Shown here piece by piece: positions 11,196 through 22,899 of a stretch of 64,000 nucleotides of DNA. This stretch comes from Ailurus styani. Taxonomy: Eukaryota > Chordata > Mammalia > Carnivora > Ailuridae. Where the stretch lies: assembly GCA_002007465.1 (NCBI GenBank), contig LNAC01000753.1, forward strand, positions 523,214 to 587,213. The letters are read 5' to 3'. The position numbers and the translations under genes were made by a program. Every line of letters begins with the position of its first letter. Positions within the stretch are counted from its first letter, which is position 1. Under the pieces are notes generated by a model that worked only from the letters and a program-made list of their open reading frames with translations, was not told the DNA's origin and ran no database searches.

Positions 11196-12929
11196 TTCCT
11201 TTTCCCCCTAGAATTTCTGGAAGCCCAGAGCTGAAGTTTGGTCCTATTTTTGATAGCAGTCCCTATCAGATTTTTGGGTATAATTATCTCCCCACTCCCT
11301 CCCGTCTGCACCCCTGTCTGCACCCCTTGCTTCATCATACAAGCTAAGTTTTTACTCATTAGTTTTGCAGGATTTGCCACATTTTGCTGGAAGCCACTTC
11401 AAATCCTTTCCGGTGATAGTCAGAGAAAATCGGGGAATAGCTGGAAACCCCTTGCTCTCCTTTTGGCCAGCTCCCTCTTAGCTCACACCGGGCTCCTTCC
11501 TGGAGCCTCGGCTTGCCCTTTCTGCCCCTCTCCATAAACCTCCCCCAGGAGGCAGTGCCCCATACCTGAGACATTTGGAGGGGACACTCTTACTTTTCAT
11601 ACCTGTCACACTTTCCAGTCCCTTAGCTTCAGGAGCTGACACGTGAGCAGGCCTTGTTTCTCTTATCGGTCCCCGCCCAGCAGAGTAAAGACTTTGTAAA
11701 GGTGAGCGGTGAGCTAGACTAGGAGCAGAGTTAATCCTGGATTTGGAGGCTGAATGCTTCCATTACCCCAGCAATAACAGGCTGCAGAGGGCCCTTCAAA
11801 CAGAAATTCACTTTAATTTACCATTTTGAAACACCCTTAATCAGCTCTCAGAACACACTTCACTTTGCTAAAAGATATGCTGGCAGGAAGCGGATTTCAA
11901 CGGACCAGGAAAGCCAGCTGACTTTTGCTGTCTGGGGAGTGGGGGGCAGGGGGTGTTGTTTAAAATGCCGGCCCCCAGATGAATGTGCTGACTGGACCCC
12001 AGGCTTGCCTGGGGAGAGGGCACTCGTGCCGCTGTGGTTAGTCCAGGGTTCCTTCCAGCTTTTCTGGCACCTTCCCCGAAGGGCTTGTGAGGGAGGGGGC
12101 TGCAGACACCAGGCTTCTCTTTATTCCCGTGATGTGATAAACCTATGCAGGCATCTTTGGAATGTGACCATGCCAAGGATCCTGGTCCCTTTATGGACTC
12201 CACCAGGCTTCTGGGCCATTTCCAAGACATTATCTGCAGAGAGAAAAATGTTCAGGGAGCTGGACAAAAAAAAAAAAAGTGACTTAATTATGTTTCGAGC
12301 CATTTTCAGCATGACTGAAATAAGTTTGGGCTGTTCTGGGGAGATGGGCTGAGAGCTCTGGGCCGTATGGAGTTGGAAGAAAATGCATTCAGAACGACAG
12401 TGTGAAGTCCTGAAAATGCATGCAACTTCCCCCAAACCACACACCCTCTAGTGTTCCGGCACACGCACACACAAATACACACACATACACACGCATATGC
12501 AAATGCCCACACTCAGGCTCATGTGTGAACACAAGGGTCAGGAAGGGAAAGAGAAAGGAGGGAAAGGTATAATAGGAAAGACACTTTTAAGAAAACAATG
12601 CCTTTAGTATGAATATCCAGCAAAGAGTAGATCCAGAATTTATGGGCTCTCTATAAGAAAAAGCATGCACTTATAGAGGATGATTAAATCACATCAGGGT
12701 TTGCTTGGAAGAGGTTGGGGCAAGTGCGGGCTGTGAAGCTTTAGTGTCACTAGGTTAACGGTAAATGCACATCTAACCAGAATTTGCCTTCTGCCCCATC
12801 ACAAGTTAAGTGCCTATGCCAAATTGATTTTCATACACACACATATTTCCCACATATGTGGGTGGGATGAGAGACACCTTGGGACCACAGTGGCTAGAAA
12901 GGCCCCTTGCTCCAGTAAGGACAATGGTG
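11196..12929. other. Unique sequence with a (CA)-rich stretch
   Basis: CA-rich at about 12459-12495. Open frames at 11868-12230 (minus) and 11939-12352 (plus) overlap each other and show no domain. Confidence 0.5.
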
Positions 12930-15900
12930 AATATAATAATACACCCCTTACTATTCTTTTAATAGCCATAGAATCGGTCACCTTTCTCATCCTTGATATT
13001 GGTAATTTCTGTTGAGATGTATCCATTTTATTGATCTAGAAGAACCAGCTTTGGGTTTCATCGATGTTTCTCTATGTTTGTCTGTTTTCTATTTCATGGA
13101 GTTCTGCTCTAATGTGTATTATTTCTTCTGTTCTACTACTGTGGGATTAACTGACTTCTTTTTGCTGCTGTCTTAATGTATAATCAGAGTTCACTGATTT
13201 GAGACCATTCTTCTCTTCTAATGTTTCAGATTAGTGCAATAAAATTCCTTCTCAGCACCATTTAGCAACATCCCACACATTTTGATATGCTACGTTTTCA
13301 ATTTTATTCAGTTCAAATGCTTTCTAATTTCCCTTATGATTTCTTCTTTGACCCCCCAAGTTATTTAGAAGTATGTTATTTCATTTCCAGGTATCTGGAG
13401 ATTTGCTAGTGATCTTTCAGGAATTGATTTATGTTTTAATTCCACTGTGGTCAGAGAACACACTCCGTCTGAACACACTTTTACAGTTATTGAGAATTGT
13501 TTTACAGCCCAAAATATGACCAATCTTGGTAAATGTTCTGTGTCCATTTGAAAAGAATGTGTATTCTTCTCTGCTTGGCTGCAGTGTTATATAAATGTCA
13601 ATTAGGTCAAGTTGGTTGATAGTATTGTTTAAATCATCTATATCCATACTAATTTTCTCTAGACTTGTTCTACCAATTATCAAGAATGGGATACTGAAAT
13701 CCTTATTGTGGACTTCTCTATTTCTCCCTGTACTTTTTAAATAAAGATTTTATTTATTTATTTTGAGAGCAAGAAAAAGCATGAGCAGGGAGAAGGGCAG
13801 AGAGAGAAAGAGGGAGAGAGAGAGAATCTTGAGCAGACTTTACATGCAGCCTGGAGCTCCATATGGGGCTCGATCTCCTAACCTTGAGACCATGACCTGA
13901 GCTGAAATCAAGAGTCGGACACTTAATAACTGAGGGCCCAAGGTGCTCCTTCCTTGTACTCCTTTTATTCATATATCTTAAATCTCTTTTATTAGATGCA
14001 TGCGTATTTAGTATTGTCATGTCCTCTTGAGGAATTGATTCCTTTATCATTATGAAGTAATCTTTTTATTCATGATAATATTATTTCCTATGAAATCTAT
14101 GTTTAATATAGGGAATCTAGCTTTCTTTTGATCAGTGTTGGCACCATTTATCTTTTTCCATCTTTTTAACCTAATTGTGTATCAATATTTGAAGTGAATT
14201 TCTCATAGGCAGCCTATACTTGGGTCAATCTGACAACCTCTACCTTTTAATTGGGATGTTTAGAACACTTACATGACATTTAATTATTTATATGGTTAGC
14301 TTTAAATTTATGATATTGCTGTTTGTTTTCTATTTGACCCATATGTTCTGTGTTCCTCCTTTTCTCTTTTCCTTCTTTCTTTTTAATTAATTGAATAATT
14401 TTATTATCCCATTTTGACTCCTTTTGGCTTATTAACCATTATTTTTTGTTTTATTTTAGTGGTGAATTTAGAGCTCAAAGTGTATGTCTAACTTACTACA
14501 ATTTAACTCCAGTTACTATTAGTCACTTTACCCATATGTATCCTACCACAGCATGCTTCCATTTGTCAGCTCTCCACCTTTGTGCTATTGTTGCCACACA
14601 ATTTACTGTTTTAAACCCCATGCTGTGTTGTCATATTGTTTCTAAACAATCAATTCTTTTTTAAGGATATTTCAGTAGTTTTTAAGTCCTTCTATGATTA
14701 CCCATATATGTACCATTTCCACTGTTCTTCACACCTTTGTGCCAAGTCCACATTTCCATCTGGTGTTATTTCTTTCGGCCTGAATGACTCCTTTAATATT
14801 TTTTACAGTACAGGTCTTCTTGATAAATTCCTTCAGCTTTTGTGTTTCTGAAAGTCTTTATTTTGCTTTCATTTTTTTGAGAGATACTTTTGCTGGGTAT
14901 AGAATTCTAGTTTAATGATTTTTTTCTTTCAGCACTTTAAAGATGTTGTTCTATTGTCTTCTTGCTTACATTTTTCTCATGAGAAAACTGCTAGCATCCT
15001 TATCTTGTTTCTCTGTACATTTTTTTTCTCTGATTGCTTGTAAGATTTTCTCTTTCTTGGTGTTTTTGGTAATTGATTACAATATGCCTTGGTGTCATTT
15101 TCCTTATTTTTCTTGTGCTTGGGATTTGCTTGTTGAAAAATACAATAAAATTTGATTTGATTTCTAAAATATCTTTCATGTCTCTACTTAACTCTTTGAA
15201 CATATGAAATAAAATTATAGTAAATATTTTCATGTCCTTGTCTGTTTTTCTAATATCTGTGTCAGTTCTAGATCAGTTTTGATTGATTTTTCTCTTCATT
15301 ATATTTTCCTGCTTATTTGTATATTTATAATCTTTTACTGGATGCTATATATTGTGAATTTTACTTTATTAGTTGTTGATTAATTTTGTATTTTTAGAAA
15401 TTTTTTTGAGCTGTGTTCTGGGATGCAGATAAGTTATTTGGAAATAATTTGATCCTTTCAAGTCTTTCAATATTTGTTAGGTTAAATTGGAGTAGTACTC
15501 AATCTGGGCTGAATTTCCCCCACTTTTAGGGAAAGACTGTGCATTCTGTCTGGTACCCTATGAATCAGGGGTTTTCCAGTTTGGTAGGAGCAGGCACTAT
15601 TCCTAGCCCCTTGTGGAGCATGTGCATTCTTACCTGCATCAGTGAGCTTCCTCACATCATCAGTACTCCTTTGAATACTCAGAGAGACCCCCACTGTGGG
15701 ATTCCAGAGTCCCCCCTCTATGCAGCTCTCTCTACTCTCTGGTACTCTGTCTTGTGACTCTGGCCACCCTGCTTCCCTACTCTCAACTCCATCTCCTCAG
15801 TTCAGAAGGTTCTCCTGGGCTCTGTTTGGGTTCCATCTCCATGTGCCACAGCCTGGAAACTTTCACAGCTATACGGTGGAACAACTGCTCTCCCCTCCTT

Positions 15901-16010
15901 TGTCTTCTATCTCCAGGGACCACGGGCCTTTATTGCCTGACACCCAGTATCTTAAATACCATTGTTTCCTATATTTTGTCCTCTTTGGGGATAGTAAGTC
16001 TCACTTCTGT
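12930..16010 (-). mobile_element. 5' half of an antisense L1M LINE
   Basis: Reading backwards, ORF2 endonuclease text lies at 12950-13740; the minus strand at 13429-13683 reads REEYTFFSNGHRTFTKIGHI followed by FSDHSGIKT, the endonuclease C-terminal blocks. ORF1-region text follows at 13960-15470 (gctgggtatagaattctag near 14892; tttctttcagcactttaaag). L1M 5' UTR-type sequence ends near 16005 (ccattgtttcctatattttg). The reverse transcriptase and 3' end are missing, which is unusual because L1 truncation normally removes the 5' end. A SINE splits it at 13743-13950. Confidence 0.8.
13743..13950 (-). mobile_element. Older Can-SINE in the antisense L1
   Basis: Minus-strand SINE with T-rich left end, gagagcaagaaaaagcatgagc, and a decayed tRNA-like head (gaccatgacctgagctg). 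The flanks tccctgtacttttta and tccttgtactccttt look like a diverged target-site duplication. Confidence 0.85.
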
Positions 16011-16044
16011 TATCTACCCTAGCTAGAAACAGAAGTCCTTCTTT

Positions 16045-16210
16045 GACTTTTTAATCTCATTTTATAGATGAGGAATCTGAGACTTCAAAGGATTAAGGAA
16101 TTTGCTCAGGGTGATTCAGCTTGTAGCTGGGAAGTTCATGTTCACATCTGGACAGTCCAGTGCCAGAGCCATGCTTTTAAGAGTTACTACTCTCTACTGC
16201 TTCTATAGTC
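16045..16210 (-). mobile_element. MIR (antisense)
   Basis: aatctcattttatagatgag, gaatctgagacttcaaagga, tgctcagggtgattcagctt and gtagctgggaag are the reverse reading of a MIR. Confidence 0.75.
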
Positions 16211-16279
16211 CACACAGTCTATGTAGATGACTTTATTGCGTATTTGCAATAACATTCTAAGGTAAGCATTGTTATTCAT

Positions 16280-16620
16280 TTGTTTGCTTAAAGAATAGTT
16301 GTTGCAGGTTTTCTACGTGCCAGACTAATTCTAGGTGCTTGGAATGCAGCTGTGAGCAAAGTTTACTCAAATCCTCTGACCTGTTAGAGCTAACATTCTA
16401 GCAGAAGGAAGAGACAGCATACAAGGCAAAAAAGTAAATAATAGATCACATGAGGTGGCAATATTCTAAGAACCATGTCAAACAGGGAACAGGTGTAGAG
16501 TGTGTGTGTGTGTAGTGAAAGGCGATGGCAAGAGAGGGAGTTCAGGGAAAGTTTTGCCAGGAAAGGAACATTTCCATAAAGTTAGGAAGATGTTTATGGA
16601 GAAAACCATGAAGGAAGGAG
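16280..16620 (+). mobile_element. Ancient dispersed repeat, family not named
   Basis: ttctacgtgccagactaatt, ctaggtgcttggaatgcagc, gagctaacattctagcagaa, and a downstream gccaggaaaggaacatttcc match the extended form of the TGTGCCAGGCACTG-type repeat. Confidence 0.5.
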
Positions 16621-16849
16621 TCATTGGTATTTTCTAGTGATAACAGTTAATAGGTATAATTAATGAAATACCTGTGATAAGACCTTTACGTGTACTATCT
16701 TCACACACAAAATGAAAAAGTTATTTTATTTCTAAACTGTAAATATATTTATTGGGTTTCTTAAGTTATGGAAAGTAGATGCTGGTCATAAAACAAAAAT
16801 AAGGCAATATAGAAGCACATGTAAATAAAAGACAAAGATCTCCTTGTAA

Positions 16850-17160
16850 TTAATCTCTTCTTATTCTCTCCCCCACATTCTCCCTGAGATAACCCTTATT
16901 AACTGTTGGATGAATCTTTCTAAGCATTTGTAAACAAACATGTATAAAGATCCACATAAAATGGGTTTGTGGTGCACGTGCTTTCATAGAACTTAGAATT
17001 CAGTCTTATTCTCATTTCCTAACTATGTCATGGATACTCTTCCATGCTGATATACAGACTAACTTTTTCCACGTTGCATCTGAGTGTACTATACTTTATT
17101 TAATTCTTTTGGTTCAACTTTAGATTATGAACAATGTTTTGCTATTATACGAAATGCTAC
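16850..17160 (-). mobile_element. Possible L1 3'-end remnant, antisense
   Basis: tggatactcttccatgctga, tatactttatttaattcttt and gaacaatgttttgctattat resemble a highly diverged antisense L1 3' end. Confidence 0.35.
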
Positions 17161-18699
17161 AAGAGACATCTCACCCACTTTTCTGATTGTACCTGATACT
17201 TTCCATTTGCTTCTCCAGATTTAGGGGGGAAAATGGAGGTGAGAAAAGTTAAGTAACTTATTTGAAATTCTACCTACCACAGACAATAGAGTTCATTATA
17301 GGCTGTGTTAATATATATCATTGGATTGTCTGTAACAATACTTAACTTTGTCATATAACCAAAAGGTCAATTCAATTAAACCACCAGTGAGTCTTTTGGA
17401 CTGAACTGTCAGACATGGCTCCATGTATACACACCAGCCCTAGTCAGGTTTTTCAATAATGTCACCAGAATTGGGAGCGTGAGTCATAGTTTACATCTGA
17501 ATTTATGGAAAATCAAAAGCATTCTGAAATAAAGCATGGGGAGGAAATCCTCAGAGTGGGGGAGGGCATTAAGGCACTGACACCTCAGGGTAGGAATTGG
17601 GGGATCTTGGCATAAGATACCAAAGCATCAGAGTCAGCATTTGTTCCTGGTTCTGGTTTTTCATTTTTAAATTTATGGCTCTTCAATTTCCACTTGCCTT
17701 TGCTTTTCCCTGAAGATGAGACCTCTGTGCAGACCTTTGCTTTTCTGGAAAGTTCAGGGAAATTTCTCATGAGTACCACTTACCTAGAACTCCAGAGTTC
17801 ATGATTGTCTCCTCTGTGTCTCAAGCCTCAGTAACGATAAGAGTCAGGACTCAGCCGAGGACACATTCAGAAACTCCACCCAAAGCAGCTCAAGTAACTG
17901 ACAAATCCAGAAGGTGTCTGGCTTGGAAGAGTGTAATCCAGAGGTGAATGGTAGCTCTCTCTTTCTCTCCCTCTGACTTTCTCTCTCAACCTCTCACTCT
18001 TTCTCTCCCTCCCTCTGATCACCCTCTCAGCTTTCCATCACAAGTAAGCTCTCTTCAGGTGGTGGGAATGCTGTATCCTGAGAGCTCTATATTCATTCTT
18101 ACTGTTTATGACTTAGAAGGGAGTGAATCTCAGGGACTCTGGTCAACATGGCCTCAACCCCATGGCCTCCTCAGTGGGGAAGGGAGAGGCAGACAAGCAG
18201 GATACCAGTAATAACTCCTGTGGTGACTGTGGTTTTTCTGAGGGCCAACTCCTGTATTGTTTACCCAGGACCCTGGACCTCTCACAGCACACAGCACAGA
18301 GTAGGGACCCAGAACAAGCTTTCTTATGTTTTTATTGAAAATGGAAGTATGAATCACATCCAACTACCCTGGCTTTCTTGATACTTCTGCATAACCCCCT
18401 CCTTTAGCTTAAGCATGTTCTGTGGAGAAGCCAGTGACTGTCTTGTTGTGCGTTCTTTACTGGGAGGGGGTTCTAGGTTTGCGGGGGTGAGGGGTTTGGG
18501 GATGGTGGTGGCAGTCACAGCAGTTCTATGACAATAAAGGTATCTGGTGATGACCTACATTCTGCCTGTTGGGGCCTGTTGGCTTCCCTGCTTTCTAACA
18601 CAGCAAAGGCTTTGGGATCTTCCCCACAGCACTCTTTAGTGCTGAGCTAACCCAGAGAGCCACAGAGCATTTAATAAAAGCTCTGATGGTGTCATCTCT
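17161..18699. other. Unique sequence
   Basis: CT-rich at 17960-18020. No gene or repeat family recognised. Confidence 0.5.
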
Positions 18700-18702
18700 G
18701 TT

Positions 18703-18735
<33 letters not shown>

Positions 18736-18751
18736 TTTTTTTTTTTTTTTT
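18700..18751. repeat. (CT)n(T)n tract
   Basis: About 13 CT units followed by about 24 T. It could be the tail of a lost minus-strand retroelement, but no SINE or L1 body follows on either side. Confidence 0.9.
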
Positions 18752-20353
18752 GACCTCATCTCCTGGGAATTTGGCATGCGAGCAGTGGTGACCTTGTAAC
18801 CTAACCTGCCAATAGAATCGTGCAGATAGAATTCCCTGGCAATCTGAGATGCTGACCGTCATAATCCAGCCTAGTTTCTGTCACCCGTAGAGGCTCTCAG
18901 GATTCAGAAATTCAGGAGCATTGCCTGCTCCAAGAGTTGGCTTTGTCTTTCCAAGAAATGAAAAGGAAATTTATAAGAACTACAAAGGATACCGGAGGTA
19001 CTTGGATACACCTGCTTTTCTGAGAGCTCAGGATGGTAACTTATTTAATCTGTCAAACAAGATCATTAATTTATCAAATGCCATGAATTCCACTCTAGAC
19101 AAGTTATTAGGGAAGAACCCCGTGGATGTTATCCTTTATGGTTGAATATATGTAGCTTATCAAGCTCCAGTAATAAATCACATTTTTCTCTCTTGCCCAA
19201 AGAAAAATCTATTTTTTGAAATTGTTTAGAGGAGAAAAACCACATATTGATTTAAAAATATATGTGAATAACCTAAGTCCCCAAACTCAGCTATAATATG
19301 ACAAAGAATAATAAGGAATTAATGGAAGTTGGCAGGAACAAAGGAGGAAAAACTCCAGGAGAAAACTGCTACCTGCTTATAACAAAAAAGTGAACCTGAG
19401 TTGAAGGGATTACAAAACACTGCAGATGCCCTCATTCGACCCTTCTAGAATAACGCAGCACTTCCTCCCGTGAGTGGAAATGAAGAAATGCTCATTACTG
19501 TAATTTCCTTCTGGCAAACAATTAGTGGCTCCTGGACTCTAGTGGCCAGAGCCCAGGGAGGAAAGATGATCGCTGGAGACAACAGGGAAAGAAATGTGTT
19601 CTCCTGAATGATCCTGGCACCCCATTCATCTCCCAGAAGGGCCCCCGTGACTCTACCTGCACCTGGATACCGGTCTCCCTGGGGGAGCTCATGCAGGGCA
19701 CGGCCTCCTGCCTCATCGCTCCGTGCCGGGGACTGACAGAGACACAAGCATTTTCTGGATCGCTACAAGGGCTTCACAGCTGTGAACGCCAGGATTCTTC
19801 CAGAGTCTAATCATAACAGTGCTCAGAAGCTGTGTGTGATTATAAACCACTCCCAGATAAAAGAAAATATTTTTAGAGAGGTTGCATCTATTTTTCATGC
19901 ATATTGATGCTGAATTATTCTTTTCCCTTTATTTCCTATCCCTTCTCCAGCTTATGCTTTCTCCCCTCCCCCCTCCTCCACCCCAGGTCTTTACCAAGCC
20001 CATGCACACCTGTTTCCAAGCCCACGTCTGATGGGATCCATCTATCCTTGTCCTTTTCTTTGGTAACAGCAGTTCGATTTGCTTTTTCTCTTCCCTTTTC
20101 CACCGTTTTTGCCAGCTGGCTCTGTGTTCTGTGTTGGCCCCCAAGAGCCTGTGCATCTGGGGTCTTCTCTGACCATGGCAGCTGGAGGGTGATGCCCTAG
20201 AGCATCCTGTAGTCCTCTTCACCAGCACCTTGTGATGGAAAATGTGTCACGTGCTGGTTCTACTTTGGCTTTAATTTGCTCATTTATTATGATCTCTTGA
20301 AAGTCTTTCTAACCCATTTACTTTTATCCAGTGATAACAATCTTTTCATCTAT
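18752..20353. other. Unique sequence
   Basis: A 74-codon frame (18921-19145) has a fairly natural amino-acid composition, but I recognise no family and see no splice context. Confidence 0.45.
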
Positions 20354-20607
20354 AAGGCAGTGTGGTTTAGGGTTTAGAAGCAAGGACTCTGCAACCAGAC
20401 CACCTCATTCATATTCTGGCTCTGCCACTGACTAGCTGTGTGACTTTGGGCAAATCACTTAACCTCTCTGTGTCTTATTGTCCTCAACCGGAAAATGGGG
20501 GTAATAATCATTATAGCTTCTTAATAGTGCTGTGCTGAAGACTGGTTGTGAAACCCTCTGGGAACAGGACTGAGAATATAGTTACTAATATTTAAGTGTA
20601 TGATACA
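20354..20607 (+). mobile_element. MIR, nearly full length
   Basis: Starts with ggcagtgtggtttagggttt, then gcaaggactctgcaaccag, ctggctctgccactgactag, tgtgtgactttgggcaaatc, cttaacctctctgtgtctta and aaaatgggggtaataatcat. Confidence 0.92.
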
Positions 20608-22215
20608 TAAAATTTTTTAAAAGTTCACCTTCAAAAATAACTTCAAAATTTTTCAGCTATGATATGTACACAGTACAGAAATCAGAAAAGATGTATGAGC
20701 AAGAAAGGAATTAAAACAAGACACATTTGCTGAGGCTCCGAGGACCCTTGGGGCCAACCCGGGGTTGATGCTGGGATTGCGCTGAGTTAGTGTGTTTGGC
20801 AGAACTTCTTGTGAACTGCATGGTGAGAGAATTAATAGATGAGAATGAGGGTTCCTGCCCTGGGGTCAAGGTTACTTGGGTGCCCAGAGAGTTACATCAA
20901 GGAAGCTGCAGGCCTGTGCGCACCCGCCTTACTGAAGAATGGACAAACATAGGTCCCAAATGTGTTTCCAAGCACCACTTCTACTCTTAGAGGCTGAGAT
21001 CATCACAGGTGCCGTGGACCCCATCTCCCCAAGCTGGGAACAGAGCGGTGAGCTCTCCGCCTCTGCAGAGTCGCGCCCCTACCTGTCCATCGCACAGCTT
21101 TGTGCAGGACTTCCCTGACTCCTGGTGTTAGGTCTGTTTGGTCTGTGCTCTCTACTCTACCATTGCTTTTTTTCCCCTTTCTTTTCAAATTCTTAACACA
21201 GACTTTTATGCATTTAATCCACTTTTTTTTTTTTTAGTGGTTAGTGTTGTGGATTTTTGGTTTTGGTTTACATGGTTTTCCCATTATGATATTGACTAGC
21301 ATCCGTATTAAACAAAGCAGAACACCAGCTTTAAAAAACAAAAACAAAAAACAAAAAAACAGGAGGCGTAGGAACCAAAGAGGGCTTGCGAACCAGCAAC
21401 CCAGACTGTTGGTGAGTTGAAAAAAGGGACCTCCATTTTGGGGTCCCGGGCAGGAGTCCAGTCCAGCCACGGAGCAAGATGAGTAGCAGCCTGATGGGGC
21501 ATCTGGTTAAGGCAGAGAAGGGTGAGGACGGGTATTGTCTGGGGCATGGTTAAGGCAGAGCATTCATGCACCTTGGATGGAAGGAAGGTGTGTATTCTCG
21601 TGTCTGCCACACCACCCTGGGGTTCTGAGAGTTCTAACCTCAGGTTTGCAAGAGAAAGTCCCAGCCCAGGGCAGAGGTGGGCAGAGTGACCTAATGGCTG
21701 AGACTTTGGCTTCTCAGCATCCAGAGATGACAGTGTGCTGCTCCCTGAGAGAGTTTAGGCAGCGAGGGGCAAAGGACCTTGCTGGCTGCCACACCTGGGG
21801 ACAGGTAGGGAGACTGACGGAGGAGGAAGTGCCCACTGTGGGACAACAAGCCCAGCCCTGTGGGGACCGGGCCAGCAAGATTCTGCAACTCCCCCACTTC
21901 AGTAACCTAAGGGGACTCAAAGTGTGGGTGAGGGTCTATCTGTTACTTATTTTTTCTTTTTTTCTCTGTGGGTAAGGGATCCGGGGAATGCAGGCAACAC
22001 TCCAGCTTCACTTGTCCTACCCTCTGCTGGACCAGCTTACCTGTAGGGAGAGGGCTGTATGTTTCAGGACAATGGGAAAATCCCCATATTTCCCCACGAA
22101 CATGCGCAGAGGGAGTTTCTCAAGGGTGGGGACCATGTTTCATTTTTCTAAGTGTGTTCGGCACCCAGGACATGGGAAAGTGATTTGTTGAAGGAAAGAC
22201 AGAGAGGACGGAAGT
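20608..22215. other. Unique sequence with a short A-rich tract
   Basis: (AAAAC)-type tract at 21332-21361. The 13-mer ggttaaggcagag occurs twice, near 21506 and 21548. An old LTR is possible at 21365-21700 but I cannot name one. Confidence 0.4.
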
Positions 22216-22318
22216 AAAGAAGGAAGGAAGGGAGGGAGGGAGGGAGGAAGGAAGGAAGGAAGGAAGGAAGGAAGGAAGGAAGGGAAAGAAGGAAGGAGAG
22301 GAATGGAAGGAAGGAAGA
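22216..22318. repeat. (GGAA)n microsatellite
   Basis: About 100 bp of GGAA/GGGA units with few interruptions, inside unique sequence. Confidence 0.95.
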
Positions 22319-22385
22319 ATGCTGAATCCATCAACGTTCTGCACCTCAGAGTAAAGGGGGAAAAAGGCATAAAGCTGTATATTCT

Positions 22386-22448
22386 CTTTTTTTTCTCAGT
22401 GATCCAAGATTAATTCTTTATGCACTACACCCAGTGCTCCATCAAAAA
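22386..22448 (-). mobile_element. 63-bp extremely 5'-truncated L1 insertion
   Basis: The exact 17-bp duplication ataaagctgtatattct is at 22369-22385 and 22449-22465. The insert has poly-T at its left end; read on the minus strand it gives gagcactgggtgtagtgcat and so on, the extreme 3' end of a carnivore L1. Confidence 0.9.
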
Positions 22449-22598
22449 ATAAAGCTGTATATTCTGAGACAAGCATGTGTGAATGAACTTCACCCTGAAA
22501 CATGCGTAAAGCAGGTTGTTAGCATGCAGATGAGTATGAGGGGAGGGGAGCTCAGAAGAACAGAGCCTGAGGATAGAAAATGCAAAAGGAGCCTCAGA

Positions 22599-22748
22599 AT
22601 GATCCCAGGGTCCTGGGATCTAGCCCCACATCAGCAGCGGGGCTCTTTGCCCAGCCGGGGAGCCTGCTTCCTTCTCTCTCTGCCTGCCATTCCCCTGCTT
22701 GTGCTCTCTCTATCAAATAAATAAATAAAAACCTTAAAAAAAAAAAAA
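22599..22748 (+). mobile_element. 5'-truncated Can-SINE
   Basis: It starts mid-head at gatcccagggtcctggga, lacks the A-box region, and ends with AAATAAATAAATAAAAACC and poly-A. Most SINEs in the window are full length, so this one was truncated at or after insertion. Confidence 0.9.
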
Positions 22749-22899
22749 GGAGGAGGAGCACCAGAAACAGGTAGATATGTGATTGCATAATTTACCTGCC
22801 CACTCAATACAATTTTGAGAGTAAGTTATAACGATAGAAATTATTGACTGAAAGCTGGTTTTTTATATTGATGGATCTATAATATAGTTCTATTTTTAA

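Noticed and set aside
18700..18751. (CT)n(T)n tract considered as the tail of a SINE.
   Set aside because: No SINE body on either side.
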